Shown: piece after piece, positions 43,636 to 52,597 of the stretch
Layout of the letters: each line of letters opens with the position of its first letter
Position numbering within the stretch: the stretch's first letter is position 1
DNA from: JBBQWR01 sp038210495
GTDB lineage: Bacteria; Planctomycetota; Planctomycetia; Pirellulales; DATAWG01
Reading direction: 5' to 3'
NCBI GenBank assembly: GCA_038210495.1
Contig: JBBQWR010000018.1
Span: 1-64,000, forward strand
Length of the DNA stretch: 64,000 bases
Translations under genes and position numbers: made by a program
The notes under the pieces: model-generated
Databases searched by the model: none
What the model was told of the DNA's origin: nothing
What the model saw: the letters and a program-made list of their open reading frames with translations, nothing else

Positions 43636-45237
43636 CTAGGCTCGCGTCCATTCTGTCCCGCCGGATCGATCTTCGAGCGTGACGCCGAATTCGGCCAGTT
43701 GCTTGCGAATCCGATCGGCGGTTGCAAAATCCTTGTTCTTGCGAGAAATTTGCCGCACTTCGATCAGCAGGCTCATCAGGTTGCCAACGAGCTCGTCGTC
43801 TCCACCGGTCTTGGATTCGACCGGCTTGCGGAACAGCCCCAGCGTGTGCGAAAGCTCGCTGAGTGTTTTGACCCCCTGCGTCAGCGTGGCCAAGGCCTCG
43901 AGCGATTTGCCGGCGCCCTCGAGCTTTTCGTCGTCGGCGAATTTATTCAGTTGTCTTAACAGGTCGAATAGCTTCGCGACGGCTGAACCCGTGTTGAAAT
44001 CGTCGTCCATCGCCTCGATGAATCGCGTGCGGACCTCGGCGATCTGCTTTAGCGTAGCGTCGGCCTGCGGATCGAAACTGCCCGCGATTCGACCGGGAGG
44101 CGAGACCTTGTAGTAATTCTGTCCGGTTATTCGCTCGTATCGCTTGAAGAATCGATAGAACGAATCCAAGCTTCGGGCGGTCTCATCCAGCAGTTCTTCG
44201 CTGTATTGAATCGGGCTGCGATAGTGAGTCGAGAGCAGGAAGAAGCGGATCACCTCGGGCGAATGCCGGCCGATCAGCTCGCTGAACGGCGTGGCGCCGG
44301 TCGATTTGCTGATCTTGCCTGCCGGCGACGCGGGGGCAGCCGGCGCCTCGCCTGCGGCGCCGGTTCGCGGCCGGCCGCCGATCTTGCCGACTTCCGCGGC
44401 CGCCTGCATCAGGCCATTGTGTAGCCAGTATTTGGCTTGCGGCTTGCCATGGCAGCATTCGCTTTGCGCGATCTCGTTTTCGTGGTGGGGGAAGATCAGA
44501 TCGAGGCCGCCGCCGTGGATGTCGAACGTCTCGCCCAGAATTTTGCGGCTCATGGCGGAGCATTCGATATGCCAGCCAGGTCGCCCTTCGCCCCAGGGGC
44601 TTTTCCAAGAGGGCTCGCCAGGCTTCGCGCTTTTCCAGAGGGCAAAGTCGGCCGGCGAACGCTTTCGCTCGGCCATCTCGCCCCCTTCGCCTTGCAGGCT
44701 CTCGATCGTGCGGCGGCTGAGTTTGCCGTATTGCGGATCCTTGCCGACGTCGAAATACACGTCGCCATCCGAGGCGTAGGCAAAACCCTTGTCGATCAAC
44801 GTCTTCGTGATCTCGATGATCTCGCCGATGTTGTCGGTCGCCTTCGGAAAGTGGTCGATCGTGTCGACTCCCATCGCGTCGAGATTGCGCATGTAGTCGG
44901 CTGTCATCTCGGTCGCCAGCTGCGACATTTCCATCCCGCGAGCCCGCGATTCGACGATCAGCTTGTCATCGACATCCGTGACATTGACCACGAAAGTCAC
45001 CTGATAGCCACTATAGACCAGGTAGCGCTTGATGGCGTCAAAGATCACTGGCCCGACCATGTGGCCAATGTGGCTGGGCTTGTAGACCGTCGGCCCGCAG
45101 AGATACATGCCGACTTTGCCGGCCGCGACGGGCTGGAAGACCTCTTTGGTCCGGCTGAGCGTGTTGTAGATCCGCAGCGGGGCGACTTCCGGCATGGTGG
45201 GCGAAGCGGGTTTGGACAGAGTTTCGGCGTTAGGCAT
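43636..45237 (-). CDS. cysS: cysteinyl-tRNA synthetase
   Basis: The class I synthetase charges tRNA-Cys. The 533-residue protein shows LCGPTVYKPSHIGHMVG (HIGH motif with zinc ligand Cys), PGWHIECSAMS, FDIHGGGLDLIFPHHENEIAQSE and KISKST as the KMSKS motif. It is longer than E. coli CysS (461) by an N-terminal extension of about 20 residues and an Ala/Pro/Gly-rich insertion of about 20 residues right before KISKS. ispF lies 31 bases upstream on the same strand, a common pairing. Confidence 0.95.
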   Translation of the reverse strand: MPNAETLSKPASPTMPEVAPLRIYNTLSRTKEVFQPVAAGKVGMYLCGPTVYKPSHIGHMVGPVIFDAIKRYLVYSGYQVTFVVNVTDVDDKLIVESRARGMEMSQLATEMTADYMRNLDAMGVDTIDHFPKATDNIGEIIEITKTLIDKGFAYASDGDVYFDVGKDPQYGKLSRRTIESLQGEGGEMAERKRSPADFALWKSAKPGEPSWKSPWGEGRPGWHIECSAMSRKILGETFDIHGGGLDLIFPHHENEIAQSECCHGKPQAKYWLHNGLMQAAAEVGKIGGRPRTGAAGEAPAAPASPAGKISKSTGATPFSELIGRHSPEVIRFFLLSTHYRSPIQYSEELLDETARSLDSFYRFFKRYERITGQNYYKVSPPGRIAGSFDPQADATLKQIAEVRTRFIEAMDDDFNTGSAVAKLFDLLRQLNKFADDEKLEGAGKSLEALATLTQGVKTLSELSHTLGLFRKPVESKTGGDDELVGNLMSLLIEVRQISRKNKDFATADRIRKQLAEFGVTLEDRSGGTEWTRA

Positions 45238-45268
45238 TTTGCGTGAAGCGTGGAGCGTGATGCGTAGG

Positions 45269-45790
45269 TTAGACAGAATCGATTATTTCAGTCGCTGAAT
45301 GGGCGGCCAGTACAATGCACTGGGCCGAGATGGCTTCTTGACGGCCGATCGCGTCGACTCCTTCGCCCGTTTTGGCTTTCAGGCCGACGCAACTCGCGGC
45401 GATCCCCAGCAGCCCGGCGATTCGCTCGCGAATGGCGTCTTTGTAGGGGGATAGTTTAGGCTGTTCGGCGAAAACGATGCAATCCAAATTCAGGATCGAG
45501 AATCCGGCGGCGTTGAATCGGTCGCGGGCGCCATGCAGCATGTCCGCCGAGTCCCGATTGCGATGGGCATCGTCCGTGTCGGGATACATTTCACCGATAT
45601 CGCCCAGCGCCGCGGCGCCGAGCAGCGCGTCGGTCACGGCGTGCAGCAGCACATCAGCGTCGCTGTGACCGATCAGATGACCGTCGTGGGGAACGTCGAT
45701 TCCGCCAAGACGCAAGGGTCCCCCCGGCGCGAGGCGATGCGTGTCGTGGCCGATGCCCACCCGCAGCGGCGGAATTGAGTGTGCGTCCAT
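45269..45790 (-). CDS. ispF: 2-C-methyl-D-erythritol 2,4-cyclodiphosphate synthase
   Basis: IspF forms the cyclodiphosphate in the MEP isoprenoid pathway. The 173-residue protein has GIGHDTHRL (metal-binding Asp and His), IGHSDADVLLHAVTDALLGAAALGDIG and LKAKTGEGVDAIGRQEAISA, all family signatures. It probably shares a transcript with cysS downstream. Other MEP genes are not in the window. Confidence 0.95.
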   Translation of the reverse strand: MDAHSIPPLRVGIGHDTHRLAPGGPLRLGGIDVPHDGHLIGHSDADVLLHAVTDALLGAAALGDIGEMYPDTDDAHRNRDSADMLHGARDRFNAAGFSILNLDCIVFAEQPKLSPYKDAIRERIAGLLGIAASCVGLKAKTGEGVDAIGRQEAISAQCIVLAAHSATEIIDSV

Positions 45791-45890
45791 CGCCGGAATT
45801 ATAGGGCAATGGCGTTCGGCCGCCCATAGCCGGTCGAACGTCCGCGGTCGCCAGGCGAATCGATAGATGATCGAGAAGCGTCATTCAAAA

Positions 45891-46581
45891 AGCATCCCGG
45901 CAGGGATGTAAGACGGTAGCCGGCGGTTGAGGCCGCTAGGCCGACACCGCCGGTCAGCAAGAGCACAAAAACTTCTTTCGACCCCGGTAGGAGTCGCAGA
46001 TTCTTTCGCGTTTAATCCAAGAACCGCGGATCATAACCCACACCGGCCAATTCCAATAATTCGACCAGCTCATCTCGGAAGGGTTTCTTAAGATGATGTT
46101 TCTCCTGATTCAGGACGTAGCTGCGAACGCCATCCCGGGCATTTGGGCTGACACTAAAAACGGAATAGCCTTCCTGCCAAGCGAATTCAGCGAAGTTTAA
46201 CTCTTCGTGAACCCACACAGACGAAGATTTCTTGATTTCCCGGACGACATCCGCGATGCAATGTGTCGGTTTGAGACCGATCAGCAAATGCACATGATCC
46301 GCCACGCCACCGATCTCATCGGGGAATCCATCCAATCCGCGCACAGCGCCTCCCAAATATTTATGCAAACGGTCACGCCACTCGGGCTTAATAAATGTGC
46401 GGCGATTCTTCGTGGCGAAGACCAAATGGTAGTACAGCGCGGAATAGGTGGATGGCATCGCGGTCGGCCTGTCTGCGACCCCTATCGGGGTCGAAAGGAA
46501 TGTTGGTCTTTTGGCTGGCCGGCGGTGTCGGCCTTACGGCCTCGACCGCCGGCTACCCTCTGGCATCCCTCCCGGGATGCT
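45891..46581. mobile_element. REP-type transposase unit between ~110-bp inverted repeats
   Basis: The left flank 45891-46002 and right flank 46471-46581 are inverted copies with equal internal spacing. Each holds AGCATCCCGG.AGGGATG, GGTAGCCGGCGGT, AGGCCGACACCGCCGG and TTTCGACCCCGGTAGG-type words. Each arm contains smaller hairpins of its own. A single IS200-like transposase gene sits between. The layout matches RAYT loci, where the transposase gene is flanked by inverted REP sequences. I could not define a target-site duplication. Confidence 0.75.
46012..46458 (-). CDS. REP-associated tyrosine transposase (IS200-like, Y1)
   Basis: The 148-residue protein has the HUH motif (VADHVHLLIGL) and the catalytic tyrosine region VRSYVLNQEKHHLKKPF with the NQ..HH pattern typical of IS200/RAYT enzymes. 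The N-terminus (YSALYYHLVFATKNRRTFI) is also diagnostic. The length is normal and no frameshift is seen, so it may be active. It would cut and join single-stranded DNA at the hairpins that flank it. Confidence 0.9.
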   Translation of the reverse strand: MPSTYSALYYHLVFATKNRRTFIKPEWRDRLHKYLGGAVRGLDGFPDEIGGVADHVHLLIGLKPTHCIADVVREIKKSSSVWVHEELNFAEFAWQEGYSVFSVSPNARDGVRSYVLNQEKHHLKKPFRDELVELLELAGVGYDPRFLD

Positions 46582-46700
46582 CTGTCGGCAACTCGCTACG
46601 GCGCCGTCAGGCGAGATAGATCTCGACCCCGTGCCCCATAGAAGACAGCTGCGAGAGCGCCGACTGCCGCGTGCAATCTGTTTCGCACAGAGTGCCTGAC

Positions 46701-48635
46701 CTACTTCAGTCGCGACCGTAGCTCGCCGTCGAGTTCCGTGATGTGGACGCTGCGGTTGACGACCTGTCCCTTGTCGTCGATGAGGATCATCGTCGGCAGG
46801 GTGAGGATGCCCAATTCGTTGGCGTAGCGGCTGTCGAGCCCGCCCGGCTCGAAGAGCTGCGGCCACGGTAGGCGGTTTTTCGATAGATACTCATCCAAGG
46901 TCTGACGATTGGCGTCGAGACTGACGCCGATCAGCGTGAAGTTCGAGCCGGAGTATTTTGCCTGCATTTCCTTGAGCTGGGCCAGATCGACTTTGCACGG
47001 CTCGCACCAGGTGGCCCAGTAGTGAATCAAGACGTATTTGCCCTTGTAGTTCGACAGGTCGACTTGCTCGCCGCCGACGCTCTTACCCACCAGTTCGACC
47101 GGCTTGCCGACCGATTCCAAGCGTCTCACGGCGCCGGCGGCCTTCTTGCCGGCCGGGATCGAATCGAAGTTGGTCGCGATCTGGCGATACCACTGTTTGG
47201 CCTTTTCGTCCTGGCCGGCGAACTCTTGAGCGATGCCCAATTGCAACATGGCATCCGAGGCATCGGCCGCCTTCGGATAGCGATCGACAAATTTCTCCAA
47301 ACTTTGCAGCCAAGCGGCCTGAACTTTCGCGAACTCGGGATTGGGCTGCTGCAGGGCCACGGCATATTCGGCTGTCAGCAGACGGAACTCGACGAACGCC
47401 ATCATGTCCGGATCGATTTTGCTTTTGTCGGTCGCCTTGACCAATCGCTTCAGCCGGTCGATTCCCTTGGGATACCCGCCGGCTTGCGTGGCGGCGCTGA
47501 TCGTGTCGGCCATCTGGCGGACCCACTGGACTCGATCTTTGTCGCTCAGTTCGCCGAGGCCCTGCTCGAAGTAGTCGGCTCGTTGGTCGTTCAGCCCAGC
47601 CCGGGCTTCGTCGCTACTGGCGCCGACGATCGCCGTGTCGAGCTTTTGCAGTTCGTCGAGCATCTTCGTGAGCTTTTCGTTCTGACCGGTGGTTGCCGCA
47701 TCGGCCGGCGCTCCTGTCTTGGCGGTCGGGCTGACGAAGAACACGCCGCCCGCGGTCGCTTCGGCCACTTTGCCCGAAGCGTCGGGTAGCGCCGGCACGT
47801 CGATCAGCCGCCAGCAGTCGCCGACCCTGATCATCGTGCCGATCTGGATTTGCGAATCCTTGCCGTCGGTCTCGATGACCGCGACGACATTTTCGTACAC
47901 CGTGAGATCGCTGCTCAATCCGAGCGAACCAGCCGGCACCGTGCCCGGGCGCGTGCCGCCGAAATGCACCCAGCTCGATTTCGCGGTGATGACGTTCTGT
48001 CGGCGAGCTATTTCGAGAAACGCGCTGGGCGCGGCCGAAACCTTGTCGGCGATCTCTTTGGTCTTGGCAGGGGTTAGTCCCAAGCTTTTAAGCTCATTCG
48101 ACGTGAGCAACAAACGGCTGAACCGGTTCGCGTCACGATCGCGGAACGCCATGACGGCCTCTGCGGTCGCCTCTTCAGCCGAGATCATTTTCCAGGCGTC
48201 GATGTCGCCCGTCGTGCTTTTCGAAACACCCCAGCGAACGCCGGCCGTGTTGAGCCAGCGGAACTCGGTGGCCTTGCCGTTGAACTTCGTGTCGATGTCG
48301 CGATAGACCTCGACGCCATCTTTGTAATAGCTCCAGCGATCGACGACGTTGTCGCCGTTGGTATCGACGAACTCGCGCAGGGTCTTGCCGTCGCCGTCGC
48401 GGACGATCCAGCCGGTCTGGCCTTTGCGCTTCTCGGCCTTAATCGTGCATTTGGCGGCCTCTTCGGGCGTCGGGCGATCGATCTCGACGTCCCTTTGAAT
48501 CGGCGCCAACTTGAGAGCCTGCTCGGCCGTCGGGCTGGCGGCTCGGGCGGACGTTATCGTAAGGGCGCCGGGCCAAGCCGCCGCGAGCGACAGACAAACC
48601 AAGGATCGCAGCCAAAATGCATGTTTCGCCAGCAT
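46701..48635 (-). CDS. exported protein with C-terminal thioredoxin/TlpA domain
   Basis: The 644-residue protein has a signal peptide (FWLRSLVCLSLAAAW, SARAAS). A region with a calcium-binding-like loop (DTNGDNVVDRW) follows near residue 92. A helical middle part at about 320-490 includes a TPR-like stretch (AMLQLGIAQEFAGQDEKAKQWYRQI). The C-terminal TlpA/AhpC-like domain has the active site HYWATWCEPCKVDL. It probably acts as a periplasmic thiol-disulfide reductase or sensor. It stands alone on the minus strand. Confidence 0.85.
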   Translation of the reverse strand: MLAKHAFWLRSLVCLSLAAAWPGALTITSARAASPTAEQALKLAPIQRDVEIDRPTPEEAAKCTIKAEKRKGQTGWIVRDGDGKTLREFVDTNGDNVVDRWSYYKDGVEVYRDIDTKFNGKATEFRWLNTAGVRWGVSKSTTGDIDAWKMISAEEATAEAVMAFRDRDANRFSRLLLTSNELKSLGLTPAKTKEIADKVSAAPSAFLEIARRQNVITAKSSWVHFGGTRPGTVPAGSLGLSSDLTVYENVVAVIETDGKDSQIQIGTMIRVGDCWRLIDVPALPDASGKVAEATAGGVFFVSPTAKTGAPADAATTGQNEKLTKMLDELQKLDTAIVGASSDEARAGLNDQRADYFEQGLGELSDKDRVQWVRQMADTISAATQAGGYPKGIDRLKRLVKATDKSKIDPDMMAFVEFRLLTAEYAVALQQPNPEFAKVQAAWLQSLEKFVDRYPKAADASDAMLQLGIAQEFAGQDEKAKQWYRQIATNFDSIPAGKKAAGAVRRLESVGKPVELVGKSVGGEQVDLSNYKGKYVLIHYWATWCEPCKVDLAQLKEMQAKYSGSNFTLIGVSLDANRQTLDEYLSKNRLPWPQLFEPGGLDSRYANELGILTLPTMILIDDKGQVVNRSVHITELDGELRSRLK

Positions 48636-49196
48636 CGGTCGTATCCCTCACGGAAACGGGAGGCGTCAAAGACGCGGAATCAGTTTTAGAAGTCGCGAGC
48701 GATTCGGACGTTGCCCGAGTTTGAAATCTTCGAACGACGGTCCGCCGCGCTGCTACCTTTTTCGACCAGAGCCACCTGGGAACATGATCCGATGAACGCG
48801 ATTTTGCGGATACTAGCATTTGTGCGGGGGGCGACCAGGCAAGATAGGGAAGGTATCTCCGCGACAACGGCTTACAAATCCGCCGGGGACTGTCCCATTT
48901 TGCGGAGCCTGCGAAGAAAAACTGGGGACTATCCCCTTCTCCCAGGCGGTTTTATGAGGGCCTTTTAAGTAGACGGCATCTCTCCGCGATTGCGCTGAAA
49001 GTCGAGATAGGATTGTCGGATGCCAACCAGGGCCATTTGACAGCGACCCGAGGGTTCTTAAAATGCGATATTCTTCGCGGCAGGGCGATGAGACCGGATG
49101 TCCGGAAATGGCCCTCGCGAGAAGAACTTCGTCGCCGCGATTTTGTCCTGGATGGGCAAAGCCGATTTCAGCGACCGAAGGAATGAACGACAACAT
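48636..49196. other. gene-free region upstream of tRNA-Ile
   Basis: The stretch has two GGGGACT dyads (GGGGACTGTCCC at 48884-48895 and GGGGACTATCCCC at 48924-48936) and a good promoter for the tRNA gene. I looked for the 3' end of 16S rRNA and did not find it. Confidence 0.5.
49037..49064 (+). promoter_or_regulatory. sigma-70-type promoter for tRNA-Ile
   Basis: TTGACA (49037-49042) and TAAAAT (49059-49064) are separated by 16 bases. The predicted start near 49071 leaves a leader of about 125 bases before the tRNA. It is the best consensus promoter I see in the window. Confidence 0.55.
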
Positions 49197-49270
49197 GCGC
49201 GCGTAGCTCAGTTGGTTAGAGCGCGTCCCTGATAAGGACGAGGTCCCAAGTTCGACTCTTGGCGCGCGCA
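49197..49270 (+). tRNA. tRNA-Ile (anticodon GAT)
   Basis: The 74-base gene folds as a standard cloverleaf: acceptor GCGCGCG/CGCGCGC, D-arm GCTC...GAGC, anticodon loop CTGATAA with GAT, T-arm CCAAG-TTCGACT-CTTGG and discriminator A. CCA is not encoded; six T residues follow directly. Confidence 0.95.
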
Positions 49271-49295
49271 TTTTTTCCGCCAAACCGGCAAAGGC

Positions 49296-49321
49296 GAGCG
49301 GGGGGCGTCAGCCCCCTGTCC
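49296..49321. repeat. family C repeat, third copy
   Basis: GAGCGGGGGGCGTCAGCCCC followed by CCTGTCC matches the copies at 3181 and 3309 with one base changed. It lies between the two tRNA genes. Confidence 0.75.
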
Positions 49322-49405
49322 CCGAGCCAAAACCAAACGGAAAAACTCGAAAGCACTTCGAGACTTCCCTGTTGGAAGCGGAAAAAATCCGGGGACAAAA
49401 AATCC

Positions 49406-49478
49406 GGGGACGTAGCTCAATTGGGAGAGCATCGGCTTTGCAAGCCGAGGGTTGAGGGTTCGATCCCCTTCGTCTCCA
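49406..49478 (+). tRNA. tRNA-Ala (anticodon TGC)
   Basis: The 73-base gene starts GGGGACGTAGCTC, has an anticodon loop TTTGCAA with TGC, T-loop GTTCGATCC and ends GTCTCC plus discriminator A. CCA is not encoded. The word AATCCGGGGAC just before the gene is duplicated 15 bases upstream (49387 and 49402), copying its first bases. Confidence 0.95.
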
Positions 49479-49479
49479 C

Positions 49480-49569
49480 TATTCCTTTTGGCATTAAATG
49501 CACATAGTTGCCACGCCAGCATAGCGACTGCAAGATGGCACGCGCTGCATTCTCATCGGCCAAGTACCT
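49480..49569 (-). pseudogene. fragment of a DUF5615-type toxin
   Basis: Downstream of the DUF433 gene, the minus strand reads RYLADENAARAILQSLCWRG, which matches the conserved start of DUF5615 PIN-like toxins (FLADEN...). These are usual partners of DUF433 antitoxins. No ATG precedes it, and the frame soon runs into the antisense of tRNA-Ala, so only about 30 codons remain. I infer a toxin destroyed by a break at the tRNA 3' end. Confidence 0.45.
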
Positions 49570-49580
49570 TCGTCCCTCAA

Positions 49581-49808
49581 CTACTCGTAGATGCTCTGGT
49601 CCATCGACACCACGGCCGCCGCATATTGCATGGCCGCGCGAATGTGGTCGGGTCGAAGCGTTGGGTAGTTGTCGAGCAATTCATCTACGCCCTTTCCAGT
49701 TCCCATTTCTTCCAAGACATGCTGTACCGTCACTCGAGTCCCTTTGAACACGGGCTTGCCCAGCATCACATCCTTGCGCTCTTCAATGTAATTTCGCCAC
49801 TCATTCAT
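49581..49808 (-). CDS. DUF433 (VapB-like antitoxin) protein
   Basis: The 75-residue protein is a complete DUF433 member (DVMLGKPVFKGTRVTVQHVLEEM, LLDNYPTLRPDHIRAAMQYAA), a small winged-helix family usually acting as the antitoxin of a DUF5615 toxin. Only a toxin fragment is found downstream, so it is probably an orphan. Confidence 0.88.
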   Translation of the reverse strand: MNEWRNYIEERKDVMLGKPVFKGTRVTVQHVLEEMGTGKGVDELLDNYPTLRPDHIRAAMQYAAAVVSMDQSIYE

Positions 49809-49881
49809 AATGCGTCTCTCACTTTAAGTTGGTCAATATTGAGAATGCCGATCGAGTTCGTGCGTTGGGACAATAATCGGC

Positions 49882-52485
49882 TCACGGTTGCTCCACCTTC
49901 GCCCAGAACGGGTGCTGCCGGTCGCCACGGGTGCGGACGTCTTCGAGCATGACCGAGAGTTCAGGTTTAATGGACGGCTTAGGAGGTGTGCGCTGGCCGT
50001 TGATCGTGACCGAGATCGGCCGGGCAAAATCGACCCACTCGGGCGACAGCCAAACGGTGACCTTCGCCGCGTGCATGTCGACGATGATGCCGTTGGTGGC
50101 CGTGACGTGAGCTTCCAGCCTGAGCGGCTGCGTGCCGTGCGGGAGCGGCCAGCCGGTGGGCTCGATCATTTTTGAGTTCGGCATCTGGCTCAGCTCGATG
50201 CACCAAAAATAGTTGTCCCAGCTGCGCATCGTCACGGCGTTCATCTGCTTCGGAAAAAAGTCGCGCTGCTTGCGGCCCATCCAATCGAACAGCCGCAATA
50301 TTTCGTCGGAAAAGTTTTCATGGCCGCGGCCCTGGTACTCGATGACTGTCGTGTCCCAACCCTTCGGCTGACCGAGATAACGGTCCCACTGCGAGGCGTT
50401 GAGCACGGTTTTGCCGCCGTCGAGCTCCCCAGTGATGAAATATAGCGGCAGCTTTTCGGCGTTCGGCCAGTAAAGATTCACATACTTGGCGGCGATCGCG
50501 CCGATCGGAATGACGCCCGCCCAAAGGTCCGGATGCGCCAGCGCGATATCCCAGGCCGCGTCGCCACCGATCGAATGGCCCGACAGATACACACGGTCGG
50601 TGTCGATCGAGAATCGCTTCGAGGCGTCGCGCAGGGCGCCGAGCACAGCGGCGTGCTCCCGGGCGGAGTATTCGTACTGCCCCTGGTGCGGCTTCGTCCA
50701 GGCCGGGGCGATGACAATGTAGCCATAGCGCGACGCTTGGCCGAGCCGCATTCGGCGATTCACGACCGCATTTTCTTTCGGCTTGGCGTCGTCAGGTTTT
50801 TCGTCGTTCAGCTTCGCGGGATCGGCTTTGGCTTCGTCAGCCTTTGCAACGGCCGCATCGGCGACGGCCGGCTTGGCGTTTTTATTCTTCGGATCGACCG
50901 GCTTGGCCGGATTGGGTTTGATCGGATCCGGTTTCGCGGGAGTCTTTTCGGCCGCTGCTTTTTCGTCGGGCGAAACGCCGGCCCACCAGTCGATCTGCAA
51001 CTCGGGCGTCGTGCCCGCGCTGTGAAGCGTGACGATCGTCGGATACTTTTTGTAGGGGTCGTACTCAGGCGGCAGTTGGACGAGGTAGCTCACGTCCGGC
51101 TCGTTGTCGAGACCGCGAATTTCGAGTCGATACATGCCGGGCTGTTCCTCTTGAACGGGCGTATCGATCGGCGGTTTCATGTGCGAGAGCAGTCCGGCGG
51201 CATATTTTGGCGCGGCGCCTTGTTCCGAGACGAGCAGCGAGAGAATTCGGCGGCGATTGACGGGCAGCGGTTCATTGAGATATTCGCGGATTCGGTTGCG
51301 AGTTTCAGCGAGCGAGGCGGCGACCTGCACGTTGTCGATCGCGTCGTCGCTTCCCAGCAGCCATCCGCTGATGGCCAGCGCCAGCCGCTGCTCGGCTAGC
51401 AGCGTGTTGTCGTCCGCCAACCGGCGAAAAGTCGCCAGACGATCGAGCGTGGCGAAGTTGAGCTCCTCGTGGATCTCTTTGCAGAGAGGGACGAGGGCCC
51501 GCTTGAGCTCGGCGTTTTTCACGTCCTTAAGCAGGTTGTCGATTTGGTCGACCGTATCCGTGCCGCGCTTCTGGAGCTTCATCAGATTGTCGGTCTTGTC
51601 GCGCACGGCCTGCAACACGACGCCCGGGACACTGTCGACGGGAAAATTTTGCAGCATGGTGTAGGCCAGATTGTTCTGACCTGCCTTCAGCCGCACGTCG
51701 ACCTCGGCCAGCAGTCGCTCGGCGCTCAATTGACGCAGCGATTTGGCCAGTGTGTCGAGGCCTTGCATGTTGGGCATCGCCTTGAAGGCTTCGATCGCTT
51801 GGCGCAGCTCCGATTCGGCGTCGGTGAACCGCTCGGCCTGCATGTAGAACCGCACGAGCTTCAGACGATCGTCGGGATTTTTGGGATCGATCTGAGCGAG
51901 CAAAATGGTGCTGAGCGCGTCGCGGGGAATCGAGCTCGTGGCGATTCGCATGTCCCAGATGTAGTTGCCGCCCCCTTTGAGCGTTTCGACCTTGGACCAC
52001 TGAGGAGTGATCTCGGTGAGGCCTTGGATCACATTGACGGCGCCCCCTTTGGTCATGAACGAAAAAATCCGCCGGCCGAACCGATCGAATTTCCCTTCGT
52101 TGACGATCGGCCCCAGCGCGGCGACTTGCGAACCGTTTTCGACGACCTGCTGCGGGATTTTGAAATGCTCCATCCGGGCCGGCGGGGCGGGCTCGATCTT
52201 GTCGACCTTGCGTTTGGAGACCATCGCCCGAGTCAGTTCATTGTCGCACATCAGAATATGCGAACTGCTCGTGGTCGACGCGGCGTTAAGCGGATCGACG
52301 GCGACTCCGGTCAGGTTGGCGAACCGGCCTTCCAGGACTCGGCCGTCGAAGAGAATGACTTTTTCGGCGCGCGACGGACCGGACCAAAAGACCACGGGGA
52401 TAAGCAGGCAGATCGCGATCCGCGACCATCGCAACCGGAGCGATAATCGATTGCGAACGCCGCCAACACCATGTGCCTGGGTCAT
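49882..52485 (-). CDS. exported alpha/beta-hydrolase (peptidase/esterase-like)
   Basis: The 867-residue protein has a signal peptide (IAICLLIPVVFWSGPSRAE). A largely helical N-terminal part of about 430 residues of unknown type (with TPR-like segments) follows. Then comes an alpha/beta-hydrolase domain with the nucleophile elbow LSGHSIGGDAA, the Asp region FITGELDGG and the His in YQGRGHENFSD. The hydrolase domain is split after TIVTLHSAGTTPELQIDWW by about 75 Lys/Ala/Pro/Asp-rich residues. It resembles prolyl-oligopeptidase-like or PHB-depolymerase-like enzymes, substrate unknown. Confidence 0.8.
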   Translation of the reverse strand: MTQAHGVGGVRNRLSLRLRWSRIAICLLIPVVFWSGPSRAEKVILFDGRVLEGRFANLTGVAVDPLNAASTTSSSHILMCDNELTRAMVSKRKVDKIEPAPPARMEHFKIPQQVVENGSQVAALGPIVNEGKFDRFGRRIFSFMTKGGAVNVIQGLTEITPQWSKVETLKGGGNYIWDMRIATSSIPRDALSTILLAQIDPKNPDDRLKLVRFYMQAERFTDAESELRQAIEAFKAMPNMQGLDTLAKSLRQLSAERLLAEVDVRLKAGQNNLAYTMLQNFPVDSVPGVVLQAVRDKTDNLMKLQKRGTDTVDQIDNLLKDVKNAELKRALVPLCKEIHEELNFATLDRLATFRRLADDNTLLAEQRLALAISGWLLGSDDAIDNVQVAASLAETRNRIREYLNEPLPVNRRRILSLLVSEQGAAPKYAAGLLSHMKPPIDTPVQEEQPGMYRLEIRGLDNEPDVSYLVQLPPEYDPYKKYPTIVTLHSAGTTPELQIDWWAGVSPDEKAAAEKTPAKPDPIKPNPAKPVDPKNKNAKPAVADAAVAKADEAKADPAKLNDEKPDDAKPKENAVVNRRMRLGQASRYGYIVIAPAWTKPHQGQYEYSAREHAAVLGALRDASKRFSIDTDRVYLSGHSIGGDAAWDIALAHPDLWAGVIPIGAIAAKYVNLYWPNAEKLPLYFITGELDGGKTVLNASQWDRYLGQPKGWDTTVIEYQGRGHENFSDEILRLFDWMGRKQRDFFPKQMNAVTMRSWDNYFWCIELSQMPNSKMIEPTGWPLPHGTQPLRLEAHVTATNGIIVDMHAAKVTVWLSPEWVDFARPISVTINGQRTPPKPSIKPELSVMLEDVRTRGDRQHPFWAKVEQP

Positions 52486-52597
52486 TTCAGTTCCTGCCAG
52501 CTATGCAATAAGCCTTGCCAATAATCGTCTCATTCATTCTGGCGGCGGGAAACCGAGATTGCAATTCGGACCAGATCGGCGTCGTTTTTTCCGGGTC

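Noticed and set aside
48636..49196. 16S rRNA 3' end before the Ile/Ala tRNA pair
   Set aside because: No anti-Shine-Dalgarno-type rRNA end and no 23S start were found on either side; the pair stands alone.
49208..49522. Minus-strand open frame across the tRNA genes
   Set aside because: It is the antisense of tRNA-Ile and tRNA-Ala; such translations are common spurious annotations.
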